Part shown: piece by piece, positions 1 to 9,480 of the stretch
Position numbering within the stretch: position 1 is the stretch's first letter
Layout: the number at the start of each line of letters is the position of its first letter
Origin: Bacteroidales bacterium
GTDB lineage: Bacteria; Bacteroidota; Bacteroidia; Bacteroidales; Lentimicrobiaceae
Reading direction: 5' to 3'
DNA length: 55,370 bases
NCBI GenBank assembly: GCA_016705005.1
Contig: JADIZB010000043.1
Coordinates: 1 to 55,370 of the forward strand
Program-made: the position numbers and the translations under genes
The notes under the pieces: generated by a model
Database searches by the model: none
What the model was told of the DNA's origin: nothing
The model's input: the letters and a program-made list of their open reading frames with translations, nothing else

Positions 1-2
1 GA

Positions 3-278
3 GTTGATTTGCCTGCAACTGGTAATAATGGTCTTGGAATAACTTCATATGACATCACTGCGGTTATGGATCCAGGATTAACTGGAACGCCTACTACAGG
101 AAACGGCTTATCTGGAATTGGTATAATTGCTAGTGATGTATTTGGAAATACCACAGGTGGTGATTTGAATGTCGTTTATACAATTATACCTTATTCTGGA
201 ACTTGTGCAGGGCCTTCATTCACAGTTACAGTGACAATTACAAATCAGGTAACTACTTCACCAATCTATCATAACTAA
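3..278 (+). CDS. C-terminal end of PKD-like surface protein (5' partial)
   Basis: The open frame enters from the left edge, so the start codon lies outside the window. About 90 residues are visible. They resemble the PKD-like repeats of large secreted Bacteroidota proteins: a segment reading ITAVMDPGLTGTPTTGNGL, then a VVYTIIPYSGTC strand and a closing VTVTITN strand. The frame stops soon after this one domain, with no type IX sorting domain behind it. The parent protein is therefore either naturally short or cut by a frameshift or rearrangement. Part of a surface or adhesin-type protein is likely. Its exact role cannot be read from this piece. Confidence 0.6.
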   Translation, partial: VDLPATGNNGLGITSYDITAVMDPGLTGTPTTGNGLSGIGIIASDVFGNTTGGDLNVVYTIIPYSGTCAGPSFTVTVTITNQVTTSPIYHN

Positions 279-1008
279 ACCTCACCCTATGACCCGACGC
301 GCACGCTCCGCATTAAGTCAGACCATCCGATGGTCGGCGGTTTTACCACAAGTGAAGCCGGAAGGGGAGGTGTGTCCCGTTGGAGTGAGTTAACAGTTAA
401 CAGTTAACAGTTAATAGTTAAAGTAAAAAGTAAAAAGTAAAAAGTAAAAAGTAAAAAGTAAAAAGGCAAAAGTCTAAAGTAAGGAGTAAGGAGAAGCGAG
501 TAGGGAGATTCGTCCCCCGTCCCTCGTCCCTGAGAGTAGGGAGTAAGGAGTAGGGAGTTATGAGTTGTGAGTTGTGAGTTTTTTGTAATTCGTAATTCTT
601 TTGTCACCCTGAGCGATGGTGGTCGAGCGAAGTCGAGACCAGTCGAGACCATCCGAAGGGCGTCATTCGTACTTCTTAAATACGCAGGCTTTGGACTGAA
701 AGGCTGATAATAAGTAAGTTTGTAAAAGGCAAACTTAAACCGAACCACAGCTGTTGAAGCTGAACAGATAATCACATCCGGCCACGGGTTCGCCCGGGGA
801 AGGATGGTAAACGTGTACAATGTGACTGAAAATGAGGAATATGCACAACAATTGCACGATTAACAGGCATCTGCCACCCTTTTGCGGGAAGCAGAACAAC
901 CGGCCGTGGCTGGTCACCCGTTACAGGTGGACAGGGCGGTATCGGTGCGGGTGTGCCGGTTTCCGCAAATCAGATCACGAACAGGACAAACAACAATAGC
1001 AGAACAAA
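279..1008. repeat. Intergenic region with 7-bp tandem arrays
   Basis: There is no convincing gene here. At 389-464 a run of GTTAACA-type heptamers passes into six exact GTAAAAA units. At 535-580 there are further heptamers (AGTAGGG, AGTAAGG, AGTTATG, AGTTGTG). At 601-665 follows a 'CCCTGAGCG...CGAAGGGCG' element containing a doubled GTCGAGACCA. The stretch 720-1008 is probably the untranslated leader of the adhesin gene downstream. Confidence 0.7.
690..722 (+). promoter_or_regulatory. Candidate Bacteroidota-type promoter for the 1990-aa adhesin
   Basis: TTTG at 690-693 and TAAGTTTG at 715-722 match the Bacteroidota -33/-7 consensus (TTTG and TAnnTTTG) with a 21-bp spacer. If it is used, the adhesin mRNA would have a leader of about 280 nt. 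The evidence is consensus matching only. Confidence 0.35.
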
Positions 1009-4000
1009 ATGTTGAACAGGCTCAGACATATACTTTTGTCGCTCATGCTGGTTTTCAGCGCCCTCTGGGTGGCTGGCCAACCGGCTGTGCCCGACACGGT
1101 GTGTGTGGGAACCACCAAAAAGTACTGGGTAACCGGTACCGATGGCTCAACCTTTACCTGGCGTGTCAACGGAGTCATTCAGCCTTCGATGATCGATACG
1201 CTCTACGTAACCTGGAGTGCCCCCTGGGTACCGTCAGCCACACCCTATGTGGTTACGGTGCAGGAGCAAACACTGCTGGGCTGCGTTGGACAGGTGATGT
1301 CGAGTGAGGTGGTGGTCCGCGAAAGCCTCCCCGTCAGTGTTGATATACTGGCAGGGGTCAACCCGGTGTGTACCGGCATCGAAGTAACCTTTACAGCATT
1401 GCCGGTCAACGGCGGAACCGATCCCGAATTTTCATGGTTTGTTAACGGGATCAATGTGCTCATAGGGCCTTCGTCAACCTATAGTTACACACCGGCCGAC
1501 GGTGACCTGGTCTATGTAGCGCTGGCTTCGTCAGAATCCTGCGCTGTAAACAGCCCGGCCATGTCGACTACCATCACCATGATGGTCAGTCCGCTGCTCC
1601 TTGTTGAAGTTACGGTCGCACCGGACCTCGATCCGGTCTGCGCCGGAACGACCGTTACCTACACTGCCTCGCCGGTCAACGGCGGACTCAACCCCGTTTT
1701 TTCATGGTTTGTTAACGAGGTGCTGGTCCAGAATGGTCCATCGGATATCTATTCCTATGTGCCTGCTGACGGTGATCGGTTGTATGTGTCGCTCACTTCC
1801 GATGCTGCCTGTACACTCAATCCAACGGTTAATTCCGATCTTCTTATTATACATGTTCTGCCTCTGGCAGCACCGGCCTTCGACGCCATCGGACCGCTCT
1901 GCCAGAACTCCACGCCACCCACGTTGCCCGGTACTTCCCTTAACGGGATATCGGGCAGCTGGGATCCGGCGTTTATCGATACCGGAATTGCCGGTACCTT
2001 CAGCTTTACCTTTACGCCCGACGGCGGACAATGTGCGGAAGCCGTTATGCTGTCGGTAACCGTCGACGCCGAAATTCCACCACAGTTCGATGTTATTCCG
2101 TCGCTCTGCATTGGTTCGGTACCCCCGGTGCTCGAGACCACCTCCATCAACGGCATAACCGGAACCTGGGATCCGGCGGTGATCAACACCGGATCGGCCG
2201 GAACAACAACCTATACCTTTACCCCGGAGGCCGGGCAGTGCGCGGTTCCGGTTGCGATTGATGTTACCGTTACGGAGCAGGCAACACCACTCTTCGATCC
2301 GTTCGGCCTGCTGTGTCTGAACAGCATACCACCTGCATTACCGGATGTTTCCGTCAATGGTATTGCCGGAACCTGGGATCCTGCGGTGATCAATACCGGC
2401 GTTGCCGGAACATTCAGCTTCACTTTTACCCCCAATGCCGGGGAATGCGCGGTGGGCACTTCCGTGGACATTACCGTTTCACCGGAAGTCTACCCGCAGT
2501 TCGACCCGATCGGGCCAATCTGCCTCAATTCAATACCTCCTTCGCTGTCGGGAATCTCAATCAATGGGGTTACCGGAAGCTGGGATCCTGCCATCATAAA
2601 TACCGGAGCCATTGGCACGGCCACCTATACCTTCACACCTGACGGCGGACAATGCGCCATAGAGTTCAGGATGGATATTGAAATTACCGATCAGATTCTG
2701 CCGCTGTTCGATCCTATCGGACCACTTTGTCTCAATTCAACGGCCCCGTTGCTGCCGCCGGCTTCGGTCAACGGCATCACCGGCACCTGGAATCCGGCCA
2801 CCATCAACACAGGGGCCATGGGTACCTTTAACTTTGTATTTACCCCGGATGGCGGACAGTGCGGCATCGAAACCTCGCTTGATATTACCGTCACCGATCA
2901 GATATTACCGGTGTTCGACCCGATCGGACCCTTGTGCCTCAATTCGTCACCACCGGCACTTCCCGGAGCATCGGTCAACGGCATCACCGGCACCTGGGTT
3001 CCTGCAACGATCAATACCGGTTCCACCGGAACCGCCACCTATACATTTACCCCGGATGGCGGACAGTGCGGTGTAGAGACCACGCTCGATGTCACCATTA
3101 CCGATGAAATTTTACCGACCTTCGATGCGGTAGGGCCACTGTGCCTGAATGCTGCCGCACCGGTATTGCCTTCCACATCGCTTGAAGGCATTACGGGAAG
3201 CTGGATCCCGGCCACCATCAATACCGGAACCATAGGATTTACAACCTATACCTTTACCCCTGATCCGGGCCAGTGCGCGGTGCCGGCCGGAAATACCCTT
3301 GTGGTCGAGATTACCGATGGCATCCTGCCGCTCTTCGATGCCGTGGCGCCGATTTGTCAGAACACCACACCTCCGGCACTCCCAGCCGTTTCAACCAACG
3401 GCATCACCGGTACCTGGTTCCCGGCCACCATCAACACGGCAACTCCGGGCACATCAACCTATACCTTCACCCCGGATGCGGGACAGTGCGGGCTCACGAC
3501 GACCCTCGACATCACGGTCACGGATGAAATTTTACCACTCTTTACCCAGATCGGGCCGCTGTGTGTAAACAGCACACCTCCGGCACTTCCGGCAGTTTCC
3601 AACAACGGCCTTGCCGGGACCTGGAATCCGGCAGTCATCAACACCGGAGCGACCGGAACAGTAACCTACACCTTCACGCCGGATGGCGGTCAGTGCGGTG
3701 TGACCACCACCATGGAAATCACGGTAACCGATGAAATTCTGCCGTTGTTCGATCCGATGGGTCCATATTGTTTCAACACCACTGCACCGGCCTTACCTGC
3801 CACAGCGCTGAATGGCATCACCGGAACCTGGGTTCCTGTAGCCATCAATACCCTGTTTATCGGCACCACCACCTATGTCTTTACCCCGGATGCCGGACAA
3901 TGTGCCATTGGAACAACCCTGGATATCACGGTAACAGATGAAATTATCCCTGCTTTTGTCCAGATCGGCCCGCTTTGTCTGAACAGCGCGGCTCCTTTAC

Positions 4001-6981
4001 TTCCGTTGACTTCCGGCAACGGCCTTACCGGCACCTGGAACCCGGCCGTGATCAACACCGGAAGCATTGGCATCACAAACTACACCTTTACCCCGGATGC
4101 CGGACAGTGTGGTGCCTTGTATGTGATGCAGATAGAAATTACCGATGAGATTGTTCCGGCCTTTGTCCAGATCGGTCCGCTCTGCCTGAACAGCACGGCT
4201 CCGGCGCTTCCGCTGACTTCCGGCAACGGCATTACCGGCACCTGGAACCCGGCAGTGATCAACACAGGAAGCATTGGCATCACAAACTACACCTTTACCC
4301 CGGATGCCGGACAGTGTGGTGCATTGTATGTGATGCAGATAGAAATTACCGATGAGATTGTTCCGGCCTTTGTCCAGATCGGTCCGCTTTGCCTCAACAG
4401 CGCGGCTCCGGCGCTTCCGCTGACTTCCGGCAACGGCATTACCGGCACCTGGAACCCGGCTGTGATCAACACCGGAACCATTGGCATCACAAACTACACC
4501 TTTACCCCGGATGCCGGACAGTGCGGTGCTTTGTATGTGATGCAGATAGAAATTACCGATGAGATTGTTCCGGCCTTTGTCCAGATCGGTCCGCTCTGCC
4601 TCAACAGCACGGCTCCTGCGCTTCCGCTGACTTCCGGCAACGGCATTACCGGCACCTGGAACCCGGCTGTGATCAACACAGGAAGCATTGGCATCACAAA
4701 CTACACCTTTACCCCGGATGCCGGACAGTGCGGTGCTGTGTATGTGATGCAGATAGAAATTACCGATGAGATTGTTCCGGCCTTTGTCCAGATCGGTCCG
4801 CTCTGCCTGAACAGCACGGCTCCGGCGCTTCCGCTGACTTCCGGCAACGGCATAACCGGCACCTGGAACCCGGCCGTGATCAATACCGGAAGCATTGGCA
4901 TCACAAACTACACCTTTACCCCGGATGCCGGACAGTGCGGTGCCTTGTATGTGATGCAGATAGAAATTACCGATGAGATTGTTCCGGCCTTTGTCCAGAT
5001 CGGTCCGCTCTGCCTTAACAGCACGGCTCCGGCGCTTCCGCTGACTTCCGGCAACGGCATTACCGGCACCTGGAACCCGGCAGTGATCAACACCGGAAGC
5101 ATTGGCAGCACAAACTACACCTTTACCCCGGATGCCGGACAGTGCGGTGCTGTGTATGTGATGCAGATAGAAATTACCGATGAGATTGTTCCGGCCTTTG
5201 TCCAGATCGGTCCGCTCTGCCTGAGCAGCACGGCTCCGGCACTTCCGCTGACTTCTGACAACGGTATCAACGGCACCTGGAACCCGGCCGCGATCAACAC
5301 CGGAACCATTGGCAGCACAAACTACACCTTTACCCCGGATGCCGGGCAGTGCGCTATTGCGTTTACCATGGATATTACCATCACCGATCAGCTTACCCCG
5401 CAGTTTGCTCAGATTGGTCCTCTGTGTCTGAATTCCATACCACCGGCACTACCCTTGACTTCACTGGAGGGTATTTCAGGAACCTGGAACCCGGCAGTGA
5501 TCAACACCGCTAGCATCGGCCAGACCAGCTATACATTTACACCGGATGCGGCTTCAGCCTGTGCCACAGCCACCGTTATGGTTGTTGAAGTGAGTAGTCC
5601 GGTGATTACTTCGGCTCCGGAAGTATTCAACGCAACCAACGGTCAGCCCAACGGATCTGTGGTTATCAATGCCGCTGGAAATGGACTGGAATACAGCTAC
5701 GACGGTGGAGTGACCTGGGGACCGGATAATACGCACAACGGATTGTTCCCCGGCGATTACACGGCTTTGATCAGGGATGTTCATCTGTGTGAGATTCCGG
5801 TAAATTATACCATCGAAAATAATATCGTTGGTAATATCTTCCTGGCAGCAGAAAACAGCATAACCTGTATGGGAACACCTTTGCCGGTGCCTGTTGATGT
5901 GCAGGGATTTACCGGGGTGGCATCGTTCGAGCTGCAGATGAACTATGATCCTGCATTGCTTGGATTCGGAGGTTATGATCAGGTGAATCCGGGTCTGCTC
6001 AATGGAACACTCAGCGTTTCCGGACCTGTATCAGGATTTATTCTGATTACCTGGACCGGGAATGGTCCGACCAACATCGTGGATGGTGATAAACTCCTTA
6101 ATCTGATATTCAATACATTAACGCCAGGTACTGCCAACCTCCAGTGGATGGATCCGGTGTGTACCTTCTATGCCGCCGACAGTTATCCGATTCCCGGGTT
6201 CTACACCAATGGCAGTGCATTCATCAAGCCTTCACCCAATGTTGAGGTGATTGGTGGCGGTACATATTGTGAGGGCGATTCAATTGTATTATCAGCGAAG
6301 CGGAACGATCTTCAGGCACTTGAATATCAGTGGACCGGTCCGGATGGCACAACCCTTGATTCCCCCGATTGGGAGCTTGAGGGTCTGACCATGGAGAATG
6401 CCGGGGATTATTCACTTTATGTGATCAATCCTGAAGAGTGCAGCAAAATCCTGCCACTGACACTGGAAGTAAACCCAAAACCGGTGTTCAGCATTGCCCA
6501 ATCCGATTCCTTATGCGCAGGTGCTTCTTATTTGCTTGATGCCGGTAGCGGATACGAAAGTTACCTGTGGCAGGATGGTCAGCTTACCCAGTCGATCACC
6601 GCAAAGGATGCCGGTGAATACCGGGTTGAGGTCGTAAACGGATATGGTTGTTCGGGTGCTTCGAGTGTGAAACTGGTACCCTGCGCCCTGGAAATCAGTA
6701 TGCCGACAGCTTTCACCCCCGATGGGAATAACATGAACGATGTTTTCAGACCAGTGATCGAAGGCGATATCCAGCCATCAAGGTTCCATATGCTGATTTA
6801 CAACAAATGGGGCGAGCTTGTTTTTGAAACATCCGACTACAGCAGCGGATGGGATGGTACCTTCAGGGGTAGCCCGGCTCCACGCGGTATTTATGTATTT
6901 GTGGTAACTTTCGAAGTTCCGGGATTTATCTCCACCACGCTTGATAGTCCGGTACGCGGAACCGTTACCTTATTGAGGTAA
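1009..6981 (+). CDS. Giant repeat adhesin with type B T9SS C-terminal domain (1990 aa)
   Basis: This is a secreted, probably cell-surface protein exported by the type IX system. It has an N-terminal signal peptide (residues 1-23, ending VAGQ) and two Ig-like segments at about 100-285. Then come 18 tandem repeats of about 69 residues (nt 1873-5594), each with a 'GPLCLNS..P.LP..S.NGITGTW.PA.INT' core and a 'YTFTPD.GQC' strand. A cohesin-like beta domain follows (about 1605-1740), then Ig-like segments, and finally a CHU_C-type sorting domain starting near MPTAFTPDGNNMNDVF. Repeats 11-17 are nearly identical in DNA with a 207-bp period. Invariant Cys pairs suggest disulphides. The 1668-aa protein at 44039-49045 has the same start and end modules around different repeats. 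The start at 1009 fits the signal peptide. The ligand is unknown. Confidence 0.88.
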   Translation: MLNRLRHILLSLMLVFSALWVAGQPAVPDTVCVGTTKKYWVTGTDGSTFTWRVNGVIQPSMIDTLYVTWSAPWVPSATPYVVTVQEQTLLGCVGQVMSSEVVVRESLPVSVDILAGVNPVCTGIEVTFTALPVNGGTDPEFSWFVNGINVLIGPSSTYSYTPADGDLVYVALASSESCAVNSPAMSTTITMMVSPLLLVEVTVAPDLDPVCAGTTVTYTASPVNGGLNPVFSWFVNEVLVQNGPSDIYSYVPADGDRLYVSLTSDAACTLNPTVNSDLLIIHVLPLAAPAFDAIGPLCQNSTPPTLPGTSLNGISGSWDPAFIDTGIAGTFSFTFTPDGGQCAEAVMLSVTVDAEIPPQFDVIPSLCIGSVPPVLETTSINGITGTWDPAVINTGSAGTTTYTFTPEAGQCAVPVAIDVTVTEQATPLFDPFGLLCLNSIPPALPDVSVNGIAGTWDPAVINTGVAGTFSFTFTPNAGECAVGTSVDITVSPEVYPQFDPIGPICLNSIPPSLSGISINGVTGSWDPAIINTGAIGTATYTFTPDGGQCAIEFRMDIEITDQILPLFDPIGPLCLNSTAPLLPPASVNGITGTWNPATINTGAMGTFNFVFTPDGGQCGIETSLDITVTDQILPVFDPIGPLCLNSSPPALPGASVNGITGTWVPATINTGSTGTATYTFTPDGGQCGVETTLDVTITDEILPTFDAVGPLCLNAAAPVLPSTSLEGITGSWIPATINTGTIGFTTYTFTPDPGQCAVPAGNTLVVEITDGILPLFDAVAPICQNTTPPALPAVSTNGITGTWFPATINTATPGTSTYTFTPDAGQCGLTTTLDITVTDEILPLFTQIGPLCVNSTPPALPAVSNNGLAGTWNPAVINTGATGTVTYTFTPDGGQCGVTTTMEITVTDEILPLFDPMGPYCFNTTAPALPATALNGITGTWVPVAINTLFIGTTTYVFTPDAGQCAIGTTLDITVTDEIIPAFVQIGPLCLNSAAPLLPLTSGNGLTGTWNPAVINTGSIGITNYTFTPDAGQCGALYVMQIEITDEIVPAFVQIGPLCLNSTAPALPLTSGNGITGTWNPAVINTGSIGITNYTFTPDAGQCGALYVMQIEITDEIVPAFVQIGPLCLNSAAPALPLTSGNGITGTWNPAVINTGTIGITNYTFTPDAGQCGALYVMQIEITDEIVPAFVQIGPLCLNSTAPALPLTSGNGITGTWNPAVINTGSIGITNYTFTPDAGQCGAVYVMQIEITDEIVPAFVQIGPLCLNSTAPALPLTSGNGITGTWNPAVINTGSIGITNYTFTPDAGQCGALYVMQIEITDEIVPAFVQIGPLCLNSTAPALPLTSGNGITGTWNPAVINTGSIGSTNYTFTPDAGQCGAVYVMQIEITDEIVPAFVQIGPLCLSSTAPALPLTSDNGINGTWNPAAINTGTIGSTNYTFTPDAGQCAIAFTMDITITDQLTPQFAQIGPLCLNSIPPALPLTSLEGISGTWNPAVINTASIGQTSYTFTPDAASACATATVMVVEVSSPVITSAPEVFNATNGQPNGSVVINAAGNGLEYSYDGGVTWGPDNTHNGLFPGDYTALIRDVHLCEIPVNYTIENNIVGNIFLAAENSITCMGTPLPVPVDVQGFTGVASFELQMNYDPALLGFGGYDQVNPGLLNGTLSVSGPVSGFILITWTGNGPTNIVDGDKLLNLIFNTLTPGTANLQWMDPVCTFYAADSYPIPGFYTNGSAFIKPSPNVEVIGGGTYCEGDSIVLSAKRNDLQALEYQWTGPDGTTLDSPDWELEGLTMENAGDYSLYVINPEECSKILPLTLEVNPKPVFSIAQSDSLCAGASYLLDAGSGYESYLWQDGQLTQSITAKDAGEYRVEVVNGYGCSGASSVKLVPCALEISMPTAFTPDGNNMNDVFRPVIEGDIQPSRFHMLIYNKWGELVFETSDYSSGWDGTFRGSPAPRGIYVFVVTFEVPGFISTTLDSPVRGTVTLLR
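3950..5394 (+). repeat. Seven near-identical 207-bp tandem repeats inside the adhesin gene
   Basis: Units begin at about 3950, 4156, 4363, 4570, 4777, 4984 and 5191, each starting with the codons for PAFVQIGPLCL. The spacing is 207 bp (69 codons). Neighbouring units differ at only a few positions, whereas the flanking repeats of the same domain have diverged strongly. This pattern indicates recent amplification or gene conversion. Confidence 0.9.
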
Positions 6982-7119
6982 GTGGAAGCACGCATCATAA
7001 GATGCGCGCCAACGTGTGGGCTCCCTCCCTGTTCACAGGGAGGGCGGGGGGAGGGTACATTTCCACGCCCTTTTTATGCGGAACCGTTACCTTATTGAGG
7101 TAAGTGGAAGCACGCATCA
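6956..7119 (+). repeat. 42-bp direct repeat copying the adhesin gene's 3' end
   Basis: Positions 6956-6997 contain the last codons and stop of the adhesin plus 16 bp beyond. They are repeated exactly at 7078-7119. Shorter echoes of GGAAGCACGC occur near 7154 and 7195. The duplicated stretch includes the codons for the sorting domain's last strand (GTVTLLR) and the TAA stop. Confidence 0.85.
7023..7044 (+). terminator. GC-rich hairpin after the adhesin gene
   Basis: A perfect 9-bp stem (CCCTCCCTG/CAGGGAGGG) with a TTCA loop lies 40 bp after the stop codon. No T-run follows directly, so it may be an mRNA-stabilising hairpin or a dispersed palindrome and not a true intrinsic terminator. Confidence 0.3.
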
Positions 7120-7288
7120 CAAGGCGCGCGGAGGCGGGGGCCCGCCGCGGAGGGAAGCACGCATCACAGCGGCAAATGCGCGCCAACGGGTAATTGGAAG
7201 CACGCGAGCGCGGATGGGAGTGCCAATGTGGGGGAGGTCGGTGCCGGCATCGCTAAAAATCGTAATTTCACCGGCAAATCTGACTGCT

Positions 7289-7972
7289 ATGAAACGCATA
7301 CTGATGATTGCGGTGATGCTTGCCGGCACTACACTGCTTTATAGCCAGCCAAAGCAAATGCTGCTGACCCTGCAATCCGGTGTCAGTGTTCCCTTGTTTG
7401 ATTTTGCCGGAACAGAACTTGGTAAAGGAAGCTTTGCCCTGCCGGGATTTACCGGCTCTGTGGAGGCTCAGTTGTTGATAAAAGAAAAGTGGTTTGCGGT
7501 AATTCAGGGGGGCATCCAGCTTAATCCGATTGATGTGGGGCGTTTAGGCTACGAAAAAATGCAGGCCGACCCGTTCCTGGAGTCAATGTACATCCGCAGT
7601 GATCCGTTCAGAGTAATCCACCTGATGGCCGGCCCCGGTTATCACAGGCATATTGGAAAGCATTTCCGGCTTGAAGGTCAGCTCTCCGCCGGCGTTTTCT
7701 TTTCTTCAACACCCTACCAGCTTCATAAAACTGAATATTTTCTGACCGGACCGCCTTATTATGAAATTACCCCATCAAGGGATATAAGTTTTGCTTTCGG
7801 GGGGCTCAGACTGGTGTATGATCTTACACCCTGTTATCAGCTGGGAATAAGCAGTGAGTATCTGCAATCAGGAGCCTCCTATAACTTTACCACAGGCTCG
7901 GGCACCCGCACCGATGTGCGGAACATCAGCCTCTGGAATACCTCACTGGGTCTGATTGTCAGACTCTTTTAA
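7289..7972 (+). CDS. Outer-membrane beta-barrel protein (227 aa)
   Basis: The frame is open from 7016, but the 5' part translates low-quality repeat DNA. The ATG at 7289 gives a proper signal peptide (MKRILMIAVMLAGTTLLYSQ). The mature protein consists of alternating amphipathic strands with aromatic ends, ending in a C-terminal Phe (LGLIVRLF) typical of outer-membrane barrels. It resembles the small OmpA-like or 'outer membrane beta-barrel' proteins of Bacteroidota. Lying behind the T9SS adhesin, it could be an associated surface protein, but there is no direct evidence for partnership. The specific function is unknown. Confidence 0.65.
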   Translation: MKRILMIAVMLAGTTLLYSQPKQMLLTLQSGVSVPLFDFAGTELGKGSFALPGFTGSVEAQLLIKEKWFAVIQGGIQLNPIDVGRLGYEKMQADPFLESMYIRSDPFRVIHLMAGPGYHRHIGKHFRLEGQLSAGVFFSSTPYQLHKTEYFLTGPPYYEITPSRDISFAFGGLRLVYDLTPCYQLGISSEYLQSGASYNFTTGSGTRTDVRNISLWNTSLGLIVRLF

Positions 7973-8280
7973 GGTTTACCGGGTAGTTGTTGTCCGGTAA
8001 TCAGCTGAGGCTGACCATCAGCCAGACTCTTCACTAAATAACGTGGACTAGATTTATTGGTGAATGATTTACAGTAACCTAAATATTTTTAAAACAATTT
8101 TGGAGTCGTATCTGGTGTTTTAATGTCCCGATAGTTATCGGGATGGGGGCAGAGAGAATTGTTGCCACAGGAACACCAAAGCATGAAATTTCACCAAAAA
8201 CCTGCTCTTAATGGTTTGATTATCTTTAACTTAATACTGATTCAATAAATCGGACTTTCGTAAAGCAGATAATCTGAAGA
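7973..8280. other. Intergenic region with small palindromes
   Basis: There is no gene. An imperfect TTACCGG/CCGGTAA hairpin sits at 7976-8000, and a dispersed-type palindrome TCCCGATA-GT-TATCGGGA at 8126-8143. Neither has a clear T-tail. Both flanking genes (plus-strand barrel, minus-strand yebC) end here. Confidence 0.6.
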
Positions 8281-8997
8281 TTAGTTGGGTTTCATGTTGT
8301 GGAAGACGTTTGTAATGTCTTCATCGTCATCCATGCGTTCCAGCATTTTCTCCACATCGGCCTGTTGTTCAGGAGTCAACGACTTGATGTCGTTCGGAAT
8401 GCGTTCGAAAGCAAAGGATTTGATTTCAAACCCATTATCCTCAAGATATTTCTGAATCGGACCAAAACTGGTGAATTCGGCATAAATCATGATTTCACCT
8501 TCATCGGTAAAAATCTCTTCAATGCCATAATCAATCATTTCCAGTTCAAGTTCTTCCAGGTCGATGCCGTCTTTCATGGCAACCCTGAACGAACATTTCC
8601 GTTCAAACAGAAAGTCGAGCATACCCATGGTGCCGAGACTTCCACCATTCCTGGTAAAATAGCTGCGGACATTGGCTACAGTGCGGGTCGGATTGTCGGT
8701 AGCGGTTTCTACAACCACTGCTATCCCATGAGGAGCGTAACCTTCGTAAACAACCTCTTTATAGTCGGTCGAATCTTTCGAAACAGCCCGTTTTATGGCG
8801 CGTTCAACATTTTCCTTTGGCATGTTCTCGCTGCGGGCATTCTGCACCAGCAAACGGAGTTTCGGATTCAATGCCGGATCGGGACCACCAGCCTTAACAG
8901 CGATTTCAATGTCTTTGCCCAGACGGGTGAATACACGGGCCATATTGCCCCAGCGTTTCATTTTCCTTGCCTTGCGGAATTCAAATGCTCTTCCCAT
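8281..8997 (-). CDS. yebC: YebC/PmpR family (TACO1-like) protein
   Basis: The product is 238 aa, the usual family length. The N-terminus MGRAFEFRKARKMKRWGNMAR and the following 'FTRLGKDIEIAVKAGG' and 'NP.LR..V..A...NMPK.N..RAI' blocks are family hallmarks. The central 'YEGYAPHGIAVVVETATDN..RT' block and the acidic C-terminus also fit. Members of this family act as DNA-binding regulators or, as shown for some, as ribosome-associated translation factors for proline-rich stretches. Which role applies cannot be decided here. The gene stands alone with divergent or convergent neighbours. A CAAAATTA (TAATTTTG on the coding strand) box lies about 55 bp upstream of the start. Confidence 0.93.
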   Translation of the reverse strand: MGRAFEFRKARKMKRWGNMARVFTRLGKDIEIAVKAGGPDPALNPKLRLLVQNARSENMPKENVERAIKRAVSKDSTDYKEVVYEGYAPHGIAVVVETATDNPTRTVANVRSYFTRNGGSLGTMGMLDFLFERKCSFRVAMKDGIDLEELELEMIDYGIEEIFTDEGEIMIYAEFTSFGPIQKYLEDNGFEIKSFAFERIPNDIKSLTPEQQADVEKMLERMDDDEDITNVFHNMKPN

Positions 8998-9050
8998 GGA
9001 ATGATTTGTTCTTGTATGATTGAAAAAACCTTATTCTTTATTTCAGCCGT

Positions 9051-9058
9051 CAAAATTA
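9051..9058 (-). promoter_or_regulatory. Candidate -7 element for yebC
   Basis: TAATTTTG on the minus strand matches TAnnTTTG and lies about 55 bp upstream of the yebC start codon. No good -33 TTTG partner is visible. Confidence 0.35.
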
Positions 9059-9457
9059 ACAGGATTCGGCGAATAATACTAATCCTGAATTCAATGGATT
9101 TTGCTTTACGGGGAATCCGGGTTCCCCTCAGGTCTTAACCCGATCTGTGGCAATGATTGCTTCAGGCTTATAACAGTCTTTTAATCTATTCAAATCTGTT
9201 TCTGACCAGGTCAGAAGTCAAAACAAATGGCAGAATCTGTATTCCGGTACCGGGCCCCGGATGGTCTCGATTCCGCTCGGCCACCGTACTTTGTTGCGCA
9301 GCCGGCACCACTCTGCCAGGTAATGAGCGGGCCGGTAATGTTACCGGAACATCGGACCCCGCTCCGGCTGGCAGGCCTGAAATCCCTCCATACATTCAAT
9401 AATTATCCGTACTACTTCTAAATTATCCTGCCGCGCTTTTGCAACGAAAAGCCATGG

Positions 9458-9465
9458 TATCTTTG
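9458..9465 (+). promoter_or_regulatory. Candidate -7 element of the M20 peptidase gene
   Basis: TATCTTTG matches TAnnTTTG. A TTTG at 9438-9441 is somewhat too close (16-bp spacer). The ATG at 9481 would leave a leader of only about 10 nt. Confidence 0.35.
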
Positions 9466-9480
9466 CATAAATCATCATGT

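Larger units (their letters stand above)
8998..9480. other. Divergent intergenic region between yebC and the M20 gene
   Basis: No gene is supported; the short overlapping frames in 9150-9400 have no recognisable product. A dispersed element resembling 'GGTCTCGA...CGCTCG.CCACCG' lies at 9260-9287; related copies occur near 610, 28050 and 28115. Promoter boxes for both flanking genes are listed separately. Confidence 0.55.

Noticed and set aside
404..820. Open frame of 138 codons on the minus strand
   Set aside because: It translates heptamer arrays and a dispersed element; the composition is biased (runs of Phe/Leu/Tyr) and there is no domain.
3873..5318. Series of 67-codon minus-strand open frames spaced 207 bp apart
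   Set aside because: They are the antisense of the adhesin's tandem repeat; the regular spacing reflects the repeat and not separate genes.
3950..5394. CRISPR-like regular repeats
   Set aside because: The unit is 207 bp without spacers and in frame with a protein domain; no cas genes are present.
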